This document shows, one piece after another, positions 16,991-26,000 of a DNA stretch of 64,000 bases. The position numbers and the translations under genes were made by a program. Location of the stretch: positions 120,841 to 184,840 of the forward strand of contig NZ_JABKKJ010000004.1 of NCBI RefSeq assembly GCF_013166515.1. The letters are read 5' to 3'. The notes beneath the pieces were generated by a model that saw nothing but the letters and a program-made list of their open reading frames with translations, ran no database searches and was not told the DNA's origin. This DNA is from Xylanibacter caecicola (GTDB taxonomy: Bacteria; Bacteroidota; Bacteroidia; Bacteroidales; Bacteroidaceae). How positions within the stretch are numbered: the stretch's first letter is position 1; each line of letters begins with the position of its first letter.

Positions 16991-17794
16991 ATGCTTAAAT
17001 TTATATCTTTCGGAAGTGGAAGTTGCGGTAATTGTTATTACCTGTATACGGAAACAGAAGGACTCTTAATAGACTCAGGAATAGGTATCAGGACATTAAA
17101 GAAGTTTTTTCATGATTATGGTTGCAACCTTGGTGATGTTGACAATATACTTGTCACACACGACCATGCCGACCATGTCAAGGCTGTAGGTTGCCTGAGC
17201 CAGGATTACAATATACCTGTTTATGCCACAGACGAGGTGCATAAAGGCATAGCGTGTAATTATTGCGTACGTAAGAAAGTAATTCCAGATAATATCAGAT
17301 ATATACTTAAAGGTGAGACGTTCGGTCTCGGCTCATTTTCCGTTACACCGTTTGATGTGCCCCATGACAGTCGTGATAATGTAGGTTATAAGATAACTTA
17401 CGGCGATACGGTTTTCTGTCTTATAACCGATGTGGGACATGTTACTCCCGAGATAGAGAAACATATAGGCGAGGCAGACTATCTGGTGATTGAAGCAAAT
17501 CATGATGAGGAAATGTTGCTTAACGGTGCTTATCCAAGGCATCTTAAACTGCGGGTGAGCGGTCCGGACGGACATCTCAGCAATAAATCATGTGCAGAAG
17601 CTATTGCCCGCAGTGCCACCGATAGGCTTAAGCACGTGTGGCTCTGTCATTTAAGTCAGGAAAACAATCATCCGGAACTGGCGCGCAAGACAGTGGAAAT
17701 GGTACTTGGTGCAAACGGAATAGCCGTGGGATGCGATTTCTCACTTGATATATTAAAGAGGAAAACCCCTACAGGGATTTTTGAATTGAAATAA
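16991..17794 (+). CDS. Metallo-beta-lactamase fold hydrolase (YycJ/WalJ-like)
   Basis: 267 residues. The N-terminus MLKFISFGSGSCGNCYYL is typical of YycJ-like proteins. The zinc motif THDHADH is at 56-62, with later metal ligands in ITDVGHV and LCHLSQENNHPE near the C-terminus. Members are predicted nucleases or phosphodiesterases acting on nucleic acids; the substrate here is unknown. The frame extends upstream to 16883, but the promoter and the conserved N-terminus place the start at 16991. Confidence 0.85.
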   Translation: MLKFISFGSGSCGNCYYLYTETEGLLIDSGIGIRTLKKFFHDYGCNLGDVDNILVTHDHADHVKAVGCLSQDYNIPVYATDEVHKGIACNYCVRKKVIPDNIRYILKGETFGLGSFSVTPFDVPHDSRDNVGYKITYGDTVFCLITDVGHVTPEIEKHIGEADYLVIEANHDEEMLLNGAYPRHLKLRVSGPDGHLSNKSCAEAIARSATDRLKHVWLCHLSQENNHPELARKTVEMVLGANGIAVGCDFSLDILKRKTPTGIFELK

Positions 17795-17812
17795 TTTTAT
17801 ATTACAACAGGT

Positions 17813-18475
17813 ATGATGAATACAATTACAAGAAAACTTTTCCTGTCGGCTGCATTTATGATGTGTGTAAATGCCAATGCACAGATAAATTTGGGCGATA
17901 TATTGAATAAAGTGAAAGAAACGGTAGAAGCTAAAGGCAATACCGGTGATAATAAAGACGGAGGTTTGCTTTCTTCCCTTACAGGTGTTTTCTCTAAAAA
18001 TAAGATAGCGACCAAAGAACTTGTCATAGGTACATGGGTATATGAAGAACCGGCAGTTGTGTTCAAAAGCGACAATCTTCTTAAGAAAGCCGGTGGCAAG
18101 TTTGCTTCTTCTCTGATAGAAAAGAAGTTGCAGGAAAGACTTGAGAAGTACGGTTTTAAGAAAGGTGATGTCACCATGAGTTTCGACAAGAACGGAAATT
18201 TCGAACAGAAACTTCGTGGAAAGTCATTGAAGGGAACCTATACCATTGAAGACAAGAATATTATATTGAAATATGCAGGCAAGGTTTCACAGTTCGTCGG
18301 TACTACGCAGATAGACGGAGATTGCCTTCTTATAGTAATGGATGCGTCTAAACTGCTCAAATATGTCAATGCTTTGGGCAAGTATTCCAATGATTCGAGG
18401 TTGAAGGCGGCGACATCTCTGCTTGGAAGCATGGACGGAATGGAATGCGGGCTGTTGCTTAAGAAACAGAAATAG
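17813..18475 (+). CDS. DUF4923 family exported protein
   Basis: 220 residues with a signal peptide (about 1-24, ending NANA). After a short Gly/Asp/Lys-rich segment comes a lipocalin-like domain: IGTWVYEEPAVVFKSDNLL, a helical pair, FDKNGNFEQKLRGKSLKGTY, and a closing strand MECGLLLKKQK. This matches the Bacteroidales DUF4923 family, whose role is unknown. It follows the metallo-hydrolase by 18 bases and is probably co-transcribed. Two ATG codons in tandem (17813 and 17816) could start it. Confidence 0.75.
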   Translation: MMNTITRKLFLSAAFMMCVNANAQINLGDILNKVKETVEAKGNTGDNKDGGLLSSLTGVFSKNKIATKELVIGTWVYEEPAVVFKSDNLLKKAGGKFASSLIEKKLQERLEKYGFKKGDVTMSFDKNGNFEQKLRGKSLKGTYTIEDKNIILKYAGKVSQFVGTTQIDGDCLLIVMDASKLLKYVNALGKYSNDSRLKAATSLLGSMDGMECGLLLKKQK

Positions 18476-18574
18476 ACGTTGTAAAATTATATGCTTTAGA
18501 TGTTGTTTTATGAAAATAAGTTAAAAAGCATGTCGTTTTCACCTTTTATATGCTCCACTACAGATAAAAATAAC

Positions 18575-18582
18575 TAATTTTG
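18575..18582 (+). promoter_or_regulatory. Likely -7 element of rpsP
   Basis: TAATTTTG lies 57 bases before the ATG; no good TTTG sits at the right distance, so only the -7 half is clear. The leader ends in an A/T-rich stretch (AATTAATAATTATTTAAA) without a Shine-Dalgarno. Confidence 0.5.
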
Positions 18583-18639
18583 CACCGCTATTATGGATTA
18601 GTAGCACAATTCAAACCTAAAAATTAATAATTATTTAAA

Positions 18640-19170
18640 ATGGCAACAAAAATCAGATTACAGCGCGGCGGTCGTAAAGGATATGCTTTTTACAGCATAG
18701 TGATCGCTGACGTAAGAGCACCACGTGATGGTAAATTTACTGAAAAGATTGGTACTTACAATCCTAACACCAATCCTGCCACAGTAGATTTGGATTTTGA
18801 CAGAGCTCTTTATTGGGTGGAAACAGGTGCGCAGCCTACAGACACGGCACGCAACATCCTTAAGAGTGAGGGCGTTTACTTGATGAAGCACTTGCGCGGT
18901 GGTGTGAAGAAAGGCGCCTTTGACGAGGCTGCAGCACAGAGCAAGTTCGATGCATGGAAAGCAGACAAGGTAAAAGGCTTGGACACTCTCCGCGAGAACG
19001 AGGCTAAAGCAAAGAAGGAAGCTTATGCTAAGAACCTTGAAGCAGAGAAGAAAATGAATGAGGCAATAGCCAAGAAAGTTGCAGAGAAGAAAGCTGCCGA
19101 GGCAGCGGCTGCAGCTCCTGCTGAAGAGGGTGTAACGGATGCAGCTGAGGATACAGCAGTAGAGGCTTAA
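18640..19170 (+). CDS. rpsP: 30S ribosomal protein bS16 with long C-terminal tail
   Basis: 176 residues. The first 80 or so are the S16 domain ([39 protein letters not shown] split over 4-43). The rest is a Lys/Ala/Glu-rich coiled-coil tail ending in an acidic [12 protein letters not shown]. The common S16 is 80-90 residues; the long tail is usual in Bacteroidetes. It is a single-gene unit followed by a very long hairpin. Confidence 0.96.
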   Translation: MATKIRLQRGGRKGYAFYSIVIADVRAPRDGKFTEKIGTYNPNTNPATVDLDFDRALYWVETGAQPTDTARNILKSEGVYLMKHLRGGVKKGAFDEAAAQSKFDAWKADKVKGLDTLRENEAKAKKEAYAKNLEAEKKMNEAIAKKVAEKKAAEAAAAAPAEEGVTDAAEDTAVEA

Positions 19171-19194
19171 TAAATCCTTACTCAAAATTGAGAA

Positions 19195-19292
19195 AGGACA
19201 GTGTCGTAAATGAAACACCCCCCGGAAGTTGGACTGGTTAAACATTATCCGGTTCAACTTCCGGGGGGGTGTTTCATTTACGACATTGTCCT
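19195..19292. repeat. 98-bp hairpin with arms of about 38 bases after rpsP
   Basis: 19195-19231 and 19253-19292 are inverse complements except for one G/T mismatch and one extra G in the C6/G7 run, with a 21-base loop. The stem includes GTCGTAAATGAAACACCCCC. No T-run follows, so it is not a textbook terminator, although it surely could stop or protect the rpsP transcript. Confidence 0.85.
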
Positions 19293-19404
19293 ACATTTAA
19301 TAAGCGTTTGATTAAAAACAGACACAGAATCATATAAACAGGTGTGTTATATATGTATACTGTGCTTTCAATGTGTCTCTTTTTTTTAAAGGGAGGGGCA
19401 AGGT

Positions 19405-19460
19405 GTAATTCATATAATTTACGTTATAATATAACGTATGTTCGATGAATTCACGTTAAT
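19405..19460. repeat. Cluster of AATTC/ACGTTAT palindromes
   Basis: A degenerate GTAATTC-ATA-TAATTTAC is followed by the perfect palindrome ACGTTAT-AAT-ATAACGT (19421-19437) and then GAATTCACGTTAAT. It belongs to the same motif family as 11451-11469. Confidence 0.55.
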
Positions 19461-19643
19461 TTATAAATTGTCAATTATTCATTATTTTGCGCTTTTTCCT
19501 TTCTTTTTGATTTTTCATAACCCCGAAATACTGCGATGTTCAGAAAAAAGAAGCTTGTTGGAGTGAAATAACGCCAAAATTCGTGTGCAGACATAATGCA
19601 TTTGATATCAATGGGTTAAGTGTAAAAGTGAGAAAATGTGCAT

Positions 19644-19819
19644 CATTCGGGATAATAAAGTTGCCTGATTACTATGCGAAAGTTGCCTAATTACGTTCCA
19701 AAAGCAGCCATTTTACCCTGCAAAATGCGGCATTTCAGGCGCTAAAGGCACGTTTTTTACTCTCTTTTGGACGTACTTTTAGCAAAAAACGCACGCCTTT
19801 TCATCATTTACGACCGCTC
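19644..19819. repeat. 22-bp-period A-tract/T-tract array
   Basis: Eight units of exactly 22 bp starting at 19644, 19666, 19688, 19710, 19732, 19754, 19776 and 19798. Columns align on a T block (ATTTT), then an A block (CAAAAG or GAAAG), then GCC/GCG. The first units share TTGCC endings; later ones drift. Confidence 0.75.
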
Positions 19820-19897
19820 TTAACAACTTTTAAAACGTAGAACGCGACTTTCAGATGACGGTTTTGAAATGACAAAATGACACGAAAATTTAATTTA

Positions 19898-19917
19898 ACG
19901 TGAATTCAATGAATTCA
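19898..19917. repeat. AATTC palindrome
   Basis: CGTGAATTC-AAT-GAATTCA; read on the minus strand it continues into ACGTTAAATT like the other copies. Confidence 0.55.
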
Positions 19918-19972
19918 AAATAACACTATAAAATACAACAATTTTCGCTAATCACAAAACTATCAGACAATT

Positions 19973-19990
19973 AAAATTCATCGAATTCAC
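19973..19990. repeat. AATTC palindrome next to MITE copy 2
   Basis: AAAATTC-ATC-GAATTCAC, six bases before the left end of the MITE-like element. Confidence 0.55.
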
Positions 19991-19995
19991 GGTAA

Positions 19996-20191
19996 TGAAG
20001 TTATCTAAACTTTTATGAGATTCAATATTTGCCTTTATTTTTTGAGGGTGTTTTTGCACTTGAAGAGGGAGTGTAGCGGGCTGCTCGACCTATGAAAAGG
20101 TAAAAACAAATCAAAAAGAAAGGTAAAGATTGGATTTAGAAGATATAAAAGTTTAAGATTTTTATTCGTCATAAAAGTTTAGATGACTTCA
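19996..20191. repeat. MITE-like element, copy 2 (196 bp)
   Basis: Near-identical to 2463-2655. Its ends TGAAGTTATCTAAACTTTT and AAAAGTTTAGATGACTTCA form an almost perfect 23-base inverted repeat with TATGA/TCAT inside. Both copies lie in the same orientation upstream of a gene. Confidence 0.8.
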
Positions 20192-20295
20192 ATATATAAA
20201 ACTTGCAAAAGCCAAAAGTTTCTTAAAATATGTATCGGCGGTGCTTTTTTAATATTATTTAGTTGCTAATTTTCGGCTGTCATTTATTATTATTG

Positions 20296-20303
20296 TATTT
20301 TTG
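20296..20303 (+). promoter_or_regulatory. Likely -7 element of the moxR-bat operon
   Basis: TATTTTTG lies 32 bases before the ATG; TTTC/TTCG sits about 20 bases upstream as an imperfect -33 box. Confidence 0.5.
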
Positions 20304-20335
20304 CGTCCAAAATTCAGAACTAAAAAAGTATAATT

Positions 20336-21331
20336 ATGGCAGAATCTATAGACATTCGCGAACTGAACATAAGAATAGAGCAGCAAAGCGCCTTTATAAC
20401 AAGTTTGGTCAATGGCATGAGAAACGTCATTGTTGGGCAGAAACACCTTATAGACTCTTTGCTGATAGGTATGCTTAGCGACGGGCATATTCTGCTTGAA
20501 GGTGTGCCGGGACTTGCAAAGACATTGGCAATCAAGACCTTGGCACAACTCATAGACTTGGACTACAGCCGCATACAGTTTACGCCGGATCTTCTTCCTG
20601 CCGATGTTATCGGTACGATGGTCTATTCACAGAAGGACGAAAACTTCCAGGTGAAGAAAGGACCGGTATTTGCCAACTTCATTCTGGCAGACGAAATAAA
20701 CCGTGCACCGGCGAAAGTGCAGAGTGCATTGCTCGAAGCCATGCAGGAACATCAGACCACTATCGGCAACAATACCTTTGAGTTGCCTGTTCCTTTCCTT
20801 GTTATGGCTACGCAGAACCCTATTGAGCAGGAAGGCACATATCCGCTTCCGGAAGCGCAGATGGACCGTTTCATGTTGAAAGTCATAATAGACTATCCCA
20901 CATTGGAAGAGGAAAAACTCATTATACGTCAGAACCTTGGCGGAACTTTCAATATTCCCGCGCCTGTAACCACAGCACAGGAAATCATCAAGGCACGTGA
21001 GATTGTGCGTATGGTCTATATCGACGAGAAGATAGAGCAATATATTGCCGACATCGTATTTGCCACCCGCTATCCGGAACGCTATGGACTGGAGGATCTT
21101 AAGGATATGATATCTTTCGGCGGAAGTCCGCGTGCCAGCATCAATCTTGCCAAGGCAGCCCGTGCATACGCCTTCATAAAGCATCGCGGATATGTGGTGC
21201 CTGAAGACATACGCGCCGTTGCACATGATGTGTTGCGTCATCGTATAGGACTTTCTTACGAGGCAGAGGCAAATAATGTTTCGAGTGAAGAGATAATAAG
21301 CCGGATAATAAACAAAGTGGAGGTTCCTTAA
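20336..21331 (+). CDS. MoxR-type AAA+ ATPase
   Basis: 331 residues. Walker A GVPGLAKT is at 56-63, Walker B FILADEINRAP at 115-125, and the MoxR box ATQNPIEQEGTYPLPEAQMDRF begins near 160. MoxR ATPases act as chaperones for VWA-domain partners, here the Bat proteins encoded downstream. It is the first gene of the operon; its stop shares one base with the next start. Confidence 0.95.
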   Translation: MAESIDIRELNIRIEQQSAFITSLVNGMRNVIVGQKHLIDSLLIGMLSDGHILLEGVPGLAKTLAIKTLAQLIDLDYSRIQFTPDLLPADVIGTMVYSQKDENFQVKKGPVFANFILADEINRAPAKVQSALLEAMQEHQTTIGNNTFELPVPFLVMATQNPIEQEGTYPLPEAQMDRFMLKVIIDYPTLEEEKLIIRQNLGGTFNIPAPVTTAQEIIKAREIVRMVYIDEKIEQYIADIVFATRYPERYGLEDLKDMISFGGSPRASINLAKAARAYAFIKHRGYVVPEDIRAVAHDVLRHRIGLSYEAEANNVSSEEIISRIINKVEVP

Positions 21332-22200
21332 TGGATACTTCGGATATATTGAAAAAGGTCCGTAAAATCGAGATAAAGACCCGCCGGCTGAGCAACAACA
21401 TCTTTGCCGGTCAGTATCACTCGGCTTTTAAGGGGCGCGGTATGGCATTCTCGGAAGTGCGCGAATACCAGTATGGCGATGATGTGCGTGACATAGACTG
21501 GAATGTCACGGCGCGTTTTCATAAGCCCTACGTAAAGGTGTTCGAAGAGGAGCGCGAGCTGACAGTGATGCTTCTTATTGATGTCAGCGGCTCTCTTGAT
21601 TTCGGTACATCAGGACGGTTGAAGAAAGATGTTGTGACAGAACTTGCCGCAACGTTGGCTTTCAGTGCCATACAGAATAACGACAAGATTGGAGTTATCT
21701 TCTTTTCAGACCGTATAGAGAAATATATCCCGCCCAAGAAAGGCAAAACGCACATTCTATATATCATTCGCGAGATGCTCGATTTCAGTCCGCAGAGCCG
21801 GAAAACCGACATCAACAAAGCATTGGAGTTCCTTCTGAGGGTGGCAAAACGCAAGTGTACCACTTTCCTCATCAGCGACTTTTATGCCCGCAACGATTTT
21901 AAAGACGCGATAACCATCTGTAACCGCAAGCACGACCTTGTGGCAATACAGGTGTATGACAAAAGTGCGAAAGAGCTTCCTAATATAGGACTGATGAAGG
22001 TTGTGGACGCCGAGACAGGTCATGAAATGTTTATAGACACCGGAAGCCGGCGACTGAGACAGGCACATGCACAGTATTGGGCAGACCGTCAGGCAGCCCT
22101 GAAAGATATTTTCAACAAAAGTAACACCGACAACATCTCCGTTGCTACAGACGGAGACTTTGTCAAACCGCTGTTACAGTTGTTTGCTATGAGGAGCTGA
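21331..22200 (+). CDS. DUF58 domain protein
   Basis: 289 residues, cytosolic, with the DUF58 signature EVREYQYGDDVRDIDWNVTA near residues 44-63 and a VWA-like strand MLLIDVSGSLDFG near 80-92. DUF58 proteins almost always follow moxR in such operons. It overlaps moxR by one base and sits two bases before the next gene. Confidence 0.93.
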   Translation: MDTSDILKKVRKIEIKTRRLSNNIFAGQYHSAFKGRGMAFSEVREYQYGDDVRDIDWNVTARFHKPYVKVFEEERELTVMLLIDVSGSLDFGTSGRLKKDVVTELAATLAFSAIQNNDKIGVIFFSDRIEKYIPPKKGKTHILYIIREMLDFSPQSRKTDINKALEFLLRVAKRKCTTFLISDFYARNDFKDAITICNRKHDLVAIQVYDKSAKELPNIGLMKVVDAETGHEMFIDTGSRRLRQAHAQYWADRQAALKDIFNKSNTDNISVATDGDFVKPLLQLFAMRS

Positions 22201-22202
22201 AT

Positions 22203-23276
22203 ATGAAGAAAACAATATTTATATTGTCAATGATATTTGCGGTGCTCACTGCCGCAGCCCGTGTTTCGGTAGTGTCGCAGATAGACCCTATCGAGATATT
22301 GGTGGGAGAGCAGGCAACCGTAACGCTCAATGTCACGATAAAGAAAGGTCAGAAACTGATGTTTCCCGACATCCAGCCTTCCCGTTTTATTGTTCCGGGT
22401 GTAGAGGTTGTCGAGGTGTCATCGGCGGACACGTCAAGTCTTGACAATGATATGATATCGGTATCGAAAAGATATACCATAACATCGTTTGACGAGAAAT
22501 TATATTATCTGCCACCAATGCAGGTTGTTGTTGACGGTAAAAAATATGTAAGCCGCAATCTTGCCCTTAAAGTGCTTACGATACCGGTGGATACGCTGCA
22601 TTCAAATCAGTTCTTTCCGCCCGATGACGTGCAGAACCCGCCTTTTATGCTGAGCGAATGGCGTGGTCCGTTTTGGTTGTCGATAGCATTTGTTATATGT
22701 CTGGCAGTTATCGCATATCTTTTTGTTTGTCTCCGCAACCGTAAACCGATAATTCCGGCAGTCCGCTTTACAAAGAGAGTGCTCCCGCATAAGCGTGCTC
22801 TTGATGCCATAGACCGCATTAAGGAGAGCAAAATGTCAAATTCGGAAGACCAGAAGACATACTATACGCAGCTTACCGATACGCTCCGCAAATATATAGA
22901 AGAGCGCTTCGGCTTCAATGCCATGGAGATGACTACGACCGAGATTATTGAAAACCTGCGCCAAGCGGGCGACAGCAAGATGACAGACGAACTGAAACAA
23001 CTTTTTACCACTGCCGATCTTGTTAAGTTTGCCAGACATTCGGCGCTTATCAATGAGAACGATGCCAACCTTCTGCATGCGATAGAGTTTATAAACACTA
23101 CAAAAACAGATGATAACATACAAATGGAAGAACGCGTGAAACCCGCTCTTACACAGCAGCAGGTACAGAGCATGCGTGCCCGTACTGTAATAAAATATGT
23201 TCTTGTGTGTGTGTCGGTTATAGCCGTTGCTGTGATTATATATGTCGCATACCATTTATATATGTTATTGATGTAG
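22203..23276 (+). CDS. Bat operon membrane protein (BatD-like N-terminus)
   Basis: 357 residues: signal peptide (about 1-18), a beta-rich periplasmic domain similar to the start of BatD (VSQIDPIEILVGEQATVTLNV), a membrane helix at about 155-175, a cytosolic helical domain (TLRKYIEERFGFNAMEMTTTEI) and a final membrane helix at about 330-350. Proteins of this kind occupy the same place in Bacteroides bat operons. Its precise function is unknown. Confidence 0.75.
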   Translation: MKKTIFILSMIFAVLTAAARVSVVSQIDPIEILVGEQATVTLNVTIKKGQKLMFPDIQPSRFIVPGVEVVEVSSADTSSLDNDMISVSKRYTITSFDEKLYYLPPMQVVVDGKKYVSRNLALKVLTIPVDTLHSNQFFPPDDVQNPPFMLSEWRGPFWLSIAFVICLAVIAYLFVCLRNRKPIIPAVRFTKRVLPHKRALDAIDRIKESKMSNSEDQKTYYTQLTDTLRKYIEERFGFNAMEMTTTEIIENLRQAGDSKMTDELKQLFTTADLVKFARHSALINENDANLLHAIEFINTTKTDDNIQMEERVKPALTQQQVQSMRARTVIKYVLVCVSVIAVAVIIYVAYHLYMLLM

Positions 23277-23281
23277 AGCCT

Positions 23282-24280
23282 ATGGAGTTTGCAAATAAAG
23301 AATATCTGTTCCTGCTTCTGCTGTTGATACCGTATATAGTATGGTATCTGCTATACAAGAAGAATGCCGAGCCATCCTTGCGCATGAGTGATACGTTTGC
23401 CTATCAGTATGCTCACAAAAGCTGGCGTGTGAGGATGATACACGTTCCGTTTGCATTACGTGTGATAACTTTCGTCATGCTTATACTTGTACTTGCACGT
23501 CCGCAGAGGCACAATGCGTGGAACAGCCGCAATGTAGAAGGTATAGATATCATGCTTGTCATGGATGTGTCGACAAGTATGCTTACGGAGGACCTTAAAC
23601 CCAACAGAATAGAGGCTGCAAAGAATGTTGCGTCGGAATTCATATCAGGGCGTCCGGACGACAACATCGGTCTTACGATATTTGCAGGTGAAGCATTCAC
23701 ACAGTGTCCCATGACCACAGACCACCAGTCTCTGTTAAGTTTATTACACAATGTAAATGCGGATATTGTGCAGCGCGGACTTATAGAAGACGGAACAGCC
23801 ATAGGCATGGGACTTGTAAATGCCGTGAGCCGTCTTAAAGACCGCAAGACCAAGAGCCGTGTAGTGATACTGCTTACCGACGGAAGCAATAACCGCGGTG
23901 ACATATCGCCGATGACTGCTGCCGATATAGCAAGAAGTCTCGGTATAAGGGTCTATACCATTGCCGTGGGATCGAACAAGCCTGCACCTTATCCGGTGTA
24001 TGTTGCCGGAACCAAACAGTATGTTAACATGCGTGTGGACATAGACCCGCAGACACTGGGACAAATAGCTTCGGTTACGGACGGTAATTTCTACCGTGCT
24101 ACAAACACGGCGGAACTGAAACAGATATATAAGGATATAGATGAGCTGGAGAAAACGAAGATGAGCGTAAAGAAGTACAGAAAAAAGTATGAGGCATATC
24201 AGCCGTTTGCCATAATAGCCGTAATATCCTTGCTGCTTGAGGTGTTTATGAGAACTGTGGTTCTTAGACGTATTCCATAA
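23282..24280 (+). CDS. batA: BatA, VWA-domain membrane protein
   Basis: 332 residues from the ATG at 23282, five bases after the previous stop; an earlier in-frame start lies inside the preceding gene and is unlikely. Two N-terminal membrane helices (about 8-24 and 56-73), then a VWA domain with an intact MIDAS motif D95-V-S97-T-S99, and a C-terminal membrane helix (PFAIIAVISLLLEVFM). It belongs to the Bacteroides aerotolerance family. Confidence 0.93.
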   Translation: MEFANKEYLFLLLLLIPYIVWYLLYKKNAEPSLRMSDTFAYQYAHKSWRVRMIHVPFALRVITFVMLILVLARPQRHNAWNSRNVEGIDIMLVMDVSTSMLTEDLKPNRIEAAKNVASEFISGRPDDNIGLTIFAGEAFTQCPMTTDHQSLLSLLHNVNADIVQRGLIEDGTAIGMGLVNAVSRLKDRKTKSRVVILLTDGSNNRGDISPMTAADIARSLGIRVYTIAVGSNKPAPYPVYVAGTKQYVNMRVDIDPQTLGQIASVTDGNFYRATNTAELKQIYKDIDELEKTKMSVKKYRKKYEAYQPFAIIAVISLLLEVFMRTVVLRRIP

Positions 24281-24294
24281 TAACGAAAGAAGAG

Positions 24295-25995
24295 ATGTTC
24301 AGATTTGAAAGTCCTGCATATTTATTCCTGCTATTGCTGATACCCTTGTTGGCAACGGCATACTTTATTGCCATGCGCAACCGCATGAAAAGACTTCGTA
24401 AGTTTGGCGATATACAGCTGCTGAAGATGCTCATGCCGGATTATTCGGCATCGCGTCCCATGCTTAAATTCATACTTATGCTTGTCGCGTTGGCATTGAT
24501 TGTTGTTGCGTTGGCACGTCCCCAGTTCGGTACAAAGATTACAAATGAGAAACGTAGCGGAATAGAACTTGTAATAGCCCTCGATATAAGCAACTCTATG
24601 CTTGCCGAAGACGTTACACCCTCGCGTCTTGACAAGAGTAAATTGCTGGTGGAGAACATTGTAGATAAGTTCCATAATGACAAGATAGCCCTTGTTGTCT
24701 TTGCCGGTGACGCATTTGTACAGCTCCCCATTACCAGTGACTATGTGTCTGCAAAGATGTTCATGAACAGCATCACGCCGTCGCTCATAACCACTCAGGG
24801 AACAGACATTGCAAGAGCAATAGATGTGTCACGGCACAGTTTTACAAAAGATGAGAATGTAGGGCGTGCCATAATGGTGATAACCGATGGTGAAGACCAC
24901 GAGGGCGGGGCAGTAGAAGCTGCAAAGGCTGCAGCAAAAGACGGTGTTAACATATTTGTTGTCGGTGTGGGAAGCCCCGGCGGAAGTGTCATTCCCGACG
25001 GTTCGGGCGGATATATAAAGGATAATACGGGACAGACGGTGATGTCGCGTATTAATGAAGACATGTGCAAGGAGGTTGCCATGGCAGGAGGAGGCTTGTA
25101 TATAAACCTTGACAATACAAGTTCTGCACGCGACAGACTCGATGCGGAGCTTGGCAAGTTGCAGAAAGGCGATGTGTCGTCTGTGATTTACAGTGAGTAT
25201 GACGAACAGTTTCAGGCTTTTATCCTGTTGGCAATTGTTGTCCTTATATTGGAAATATGTTTGCTTGAGACAAAAGGAAGACTGTTTGAGAGACTGAATG
25301 TCTTCAGCAGAAAGGGGAATGCTGCAAAGATACTGCTTGCTTTATTCATGATATCCGTATCTTCTGGAGTTTCGGCACAAAGTGACAGATATGACATACG
25401 TAAGGGTAACAGACAGTACCGTATGCATGACTATGAGCAGGCGGAAGTGGAATACCGCAAGTCTGTGGCACATAATCCGAGGAATGCACAGGCTGTATAT
25501 AATCTTGGCTGTGCACTGATGATGCAGCAGAAAGACTCTGCCGCCATAAAGATGTTCCTTCAGTCGGGGCAGATGGAGAAAAACAAGTTGCGCAAATCAA
25601 TGTCTTTTCATAATATTGGGGCTATATTCCAGAAGAATGGTATTTATTCCAATGCGATAGAAGCTTATAAGGAGGCTTTGAGAAACAATCCGTCAAACGA
25701 TGAGACGCGGTATAATCTTGTCTTGTGCAAGCGGTTGCAGAAGACAAGACCCCAGAAAAACGGCGGTGGCAACAACAGTCAGAACGACAAGAATAAGGAT
25801 AATAAAAAGGACAACAAGGACAAGAGCGACGATAAAAATCAAAATAAAGAAGAAAAGCGGCAGGACAACAAGATGAGCAAGGAGAATGCCGAACGGTTGC
25901 TCGATGCTGCCATACAGAATGAGAAGAATACGCAGCAGCGTCTGAAAAAGGCGTCTGCACAGCCACGTTCACGCAGATTGCAAAAGAATTGGTAG
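24295..25995 (+). CDS. BatB-BatC fusion: VWA protein joined to a TPR protein
   Basis: 566 residues. Residues 1-335 are a complete BatB: two membrane helices, a VWA domain with MIDAS D97-I-S99-N-S101, and a closing membrane helix (FILLAIVVLILEICLL). Without a stop it continues into a signal-peptide-like segment (KILLALFMISVSSGVSAQ, about 342-360), TPR repeats (about 365-480) and a Lys/Asp/Asn-rich tail, which together are BatC. In Bacteroides these are two genes. The second hydrophobic segment is consistent with the TPR part lying in the periplasm. Confidence 0.88.
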   Translation: MFRFESPAYLFLLLLIPLLATAYFIAMRNRMKRLRKFGDIQLLKMLMPDYSASRPMLKFILMLVALALIVVALARPQFGTKITNEKRSGIELVIALDISNSMLAEDVTPSRLDKSKLLVENIVDKFHNDKIALVVFAGDAFVQLPITSDYVSAKMFMNSITPSLITTQGTDIARAIDVSRHSFTKDENVGRAIMVITDGEDHEGGAVEAAKAAAKDGVNIFVVGVGSPGGSVIPDGSGGYIKDNTGQTVMSRINEDMCKEVAMAGGGLYINLDNTSSARDRLDAELGKLQKGDVSSVIYSEYDEQFQAFILLAIVVLILEICLLETKGRLFERLNVFSRKGNAAKILLALFMISVSSGVSAQSDRYDIRKGNRQYRMHDYEQAEVEYRKSVAHNPRNAQAVYNLGCALMMQQKDSAAIKMFLQSGQMEKNKLRKSMSFHNIGAIFQKNGIYSNAIEAYKEALRNNPSNDETRYNLVLCKRLQKTRPQKNGGGNNSQNDKNKDNKKDNKDKSDDKNQNKEEKRQDNKMSKENAERLLDAAIQNEKNTQQRLKKASAQPRSRRLQKNW

Positions 25996-26000
25996 AGACT

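Larger units (their letters stand above)
19293..20335. other. 1-kb intergenic region filled with repeats
   Basis: No gene is seen. It contains palindromes near 19405-19460, a 22-bp-period array (19644-19819), two AATTC palindromes, the second MITE-like copy and the moxR promoter. A possible weak terminator, AGACACA...TGTGTCT followed by eight T, lies near 19320-19388. Confidence 0.65.
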
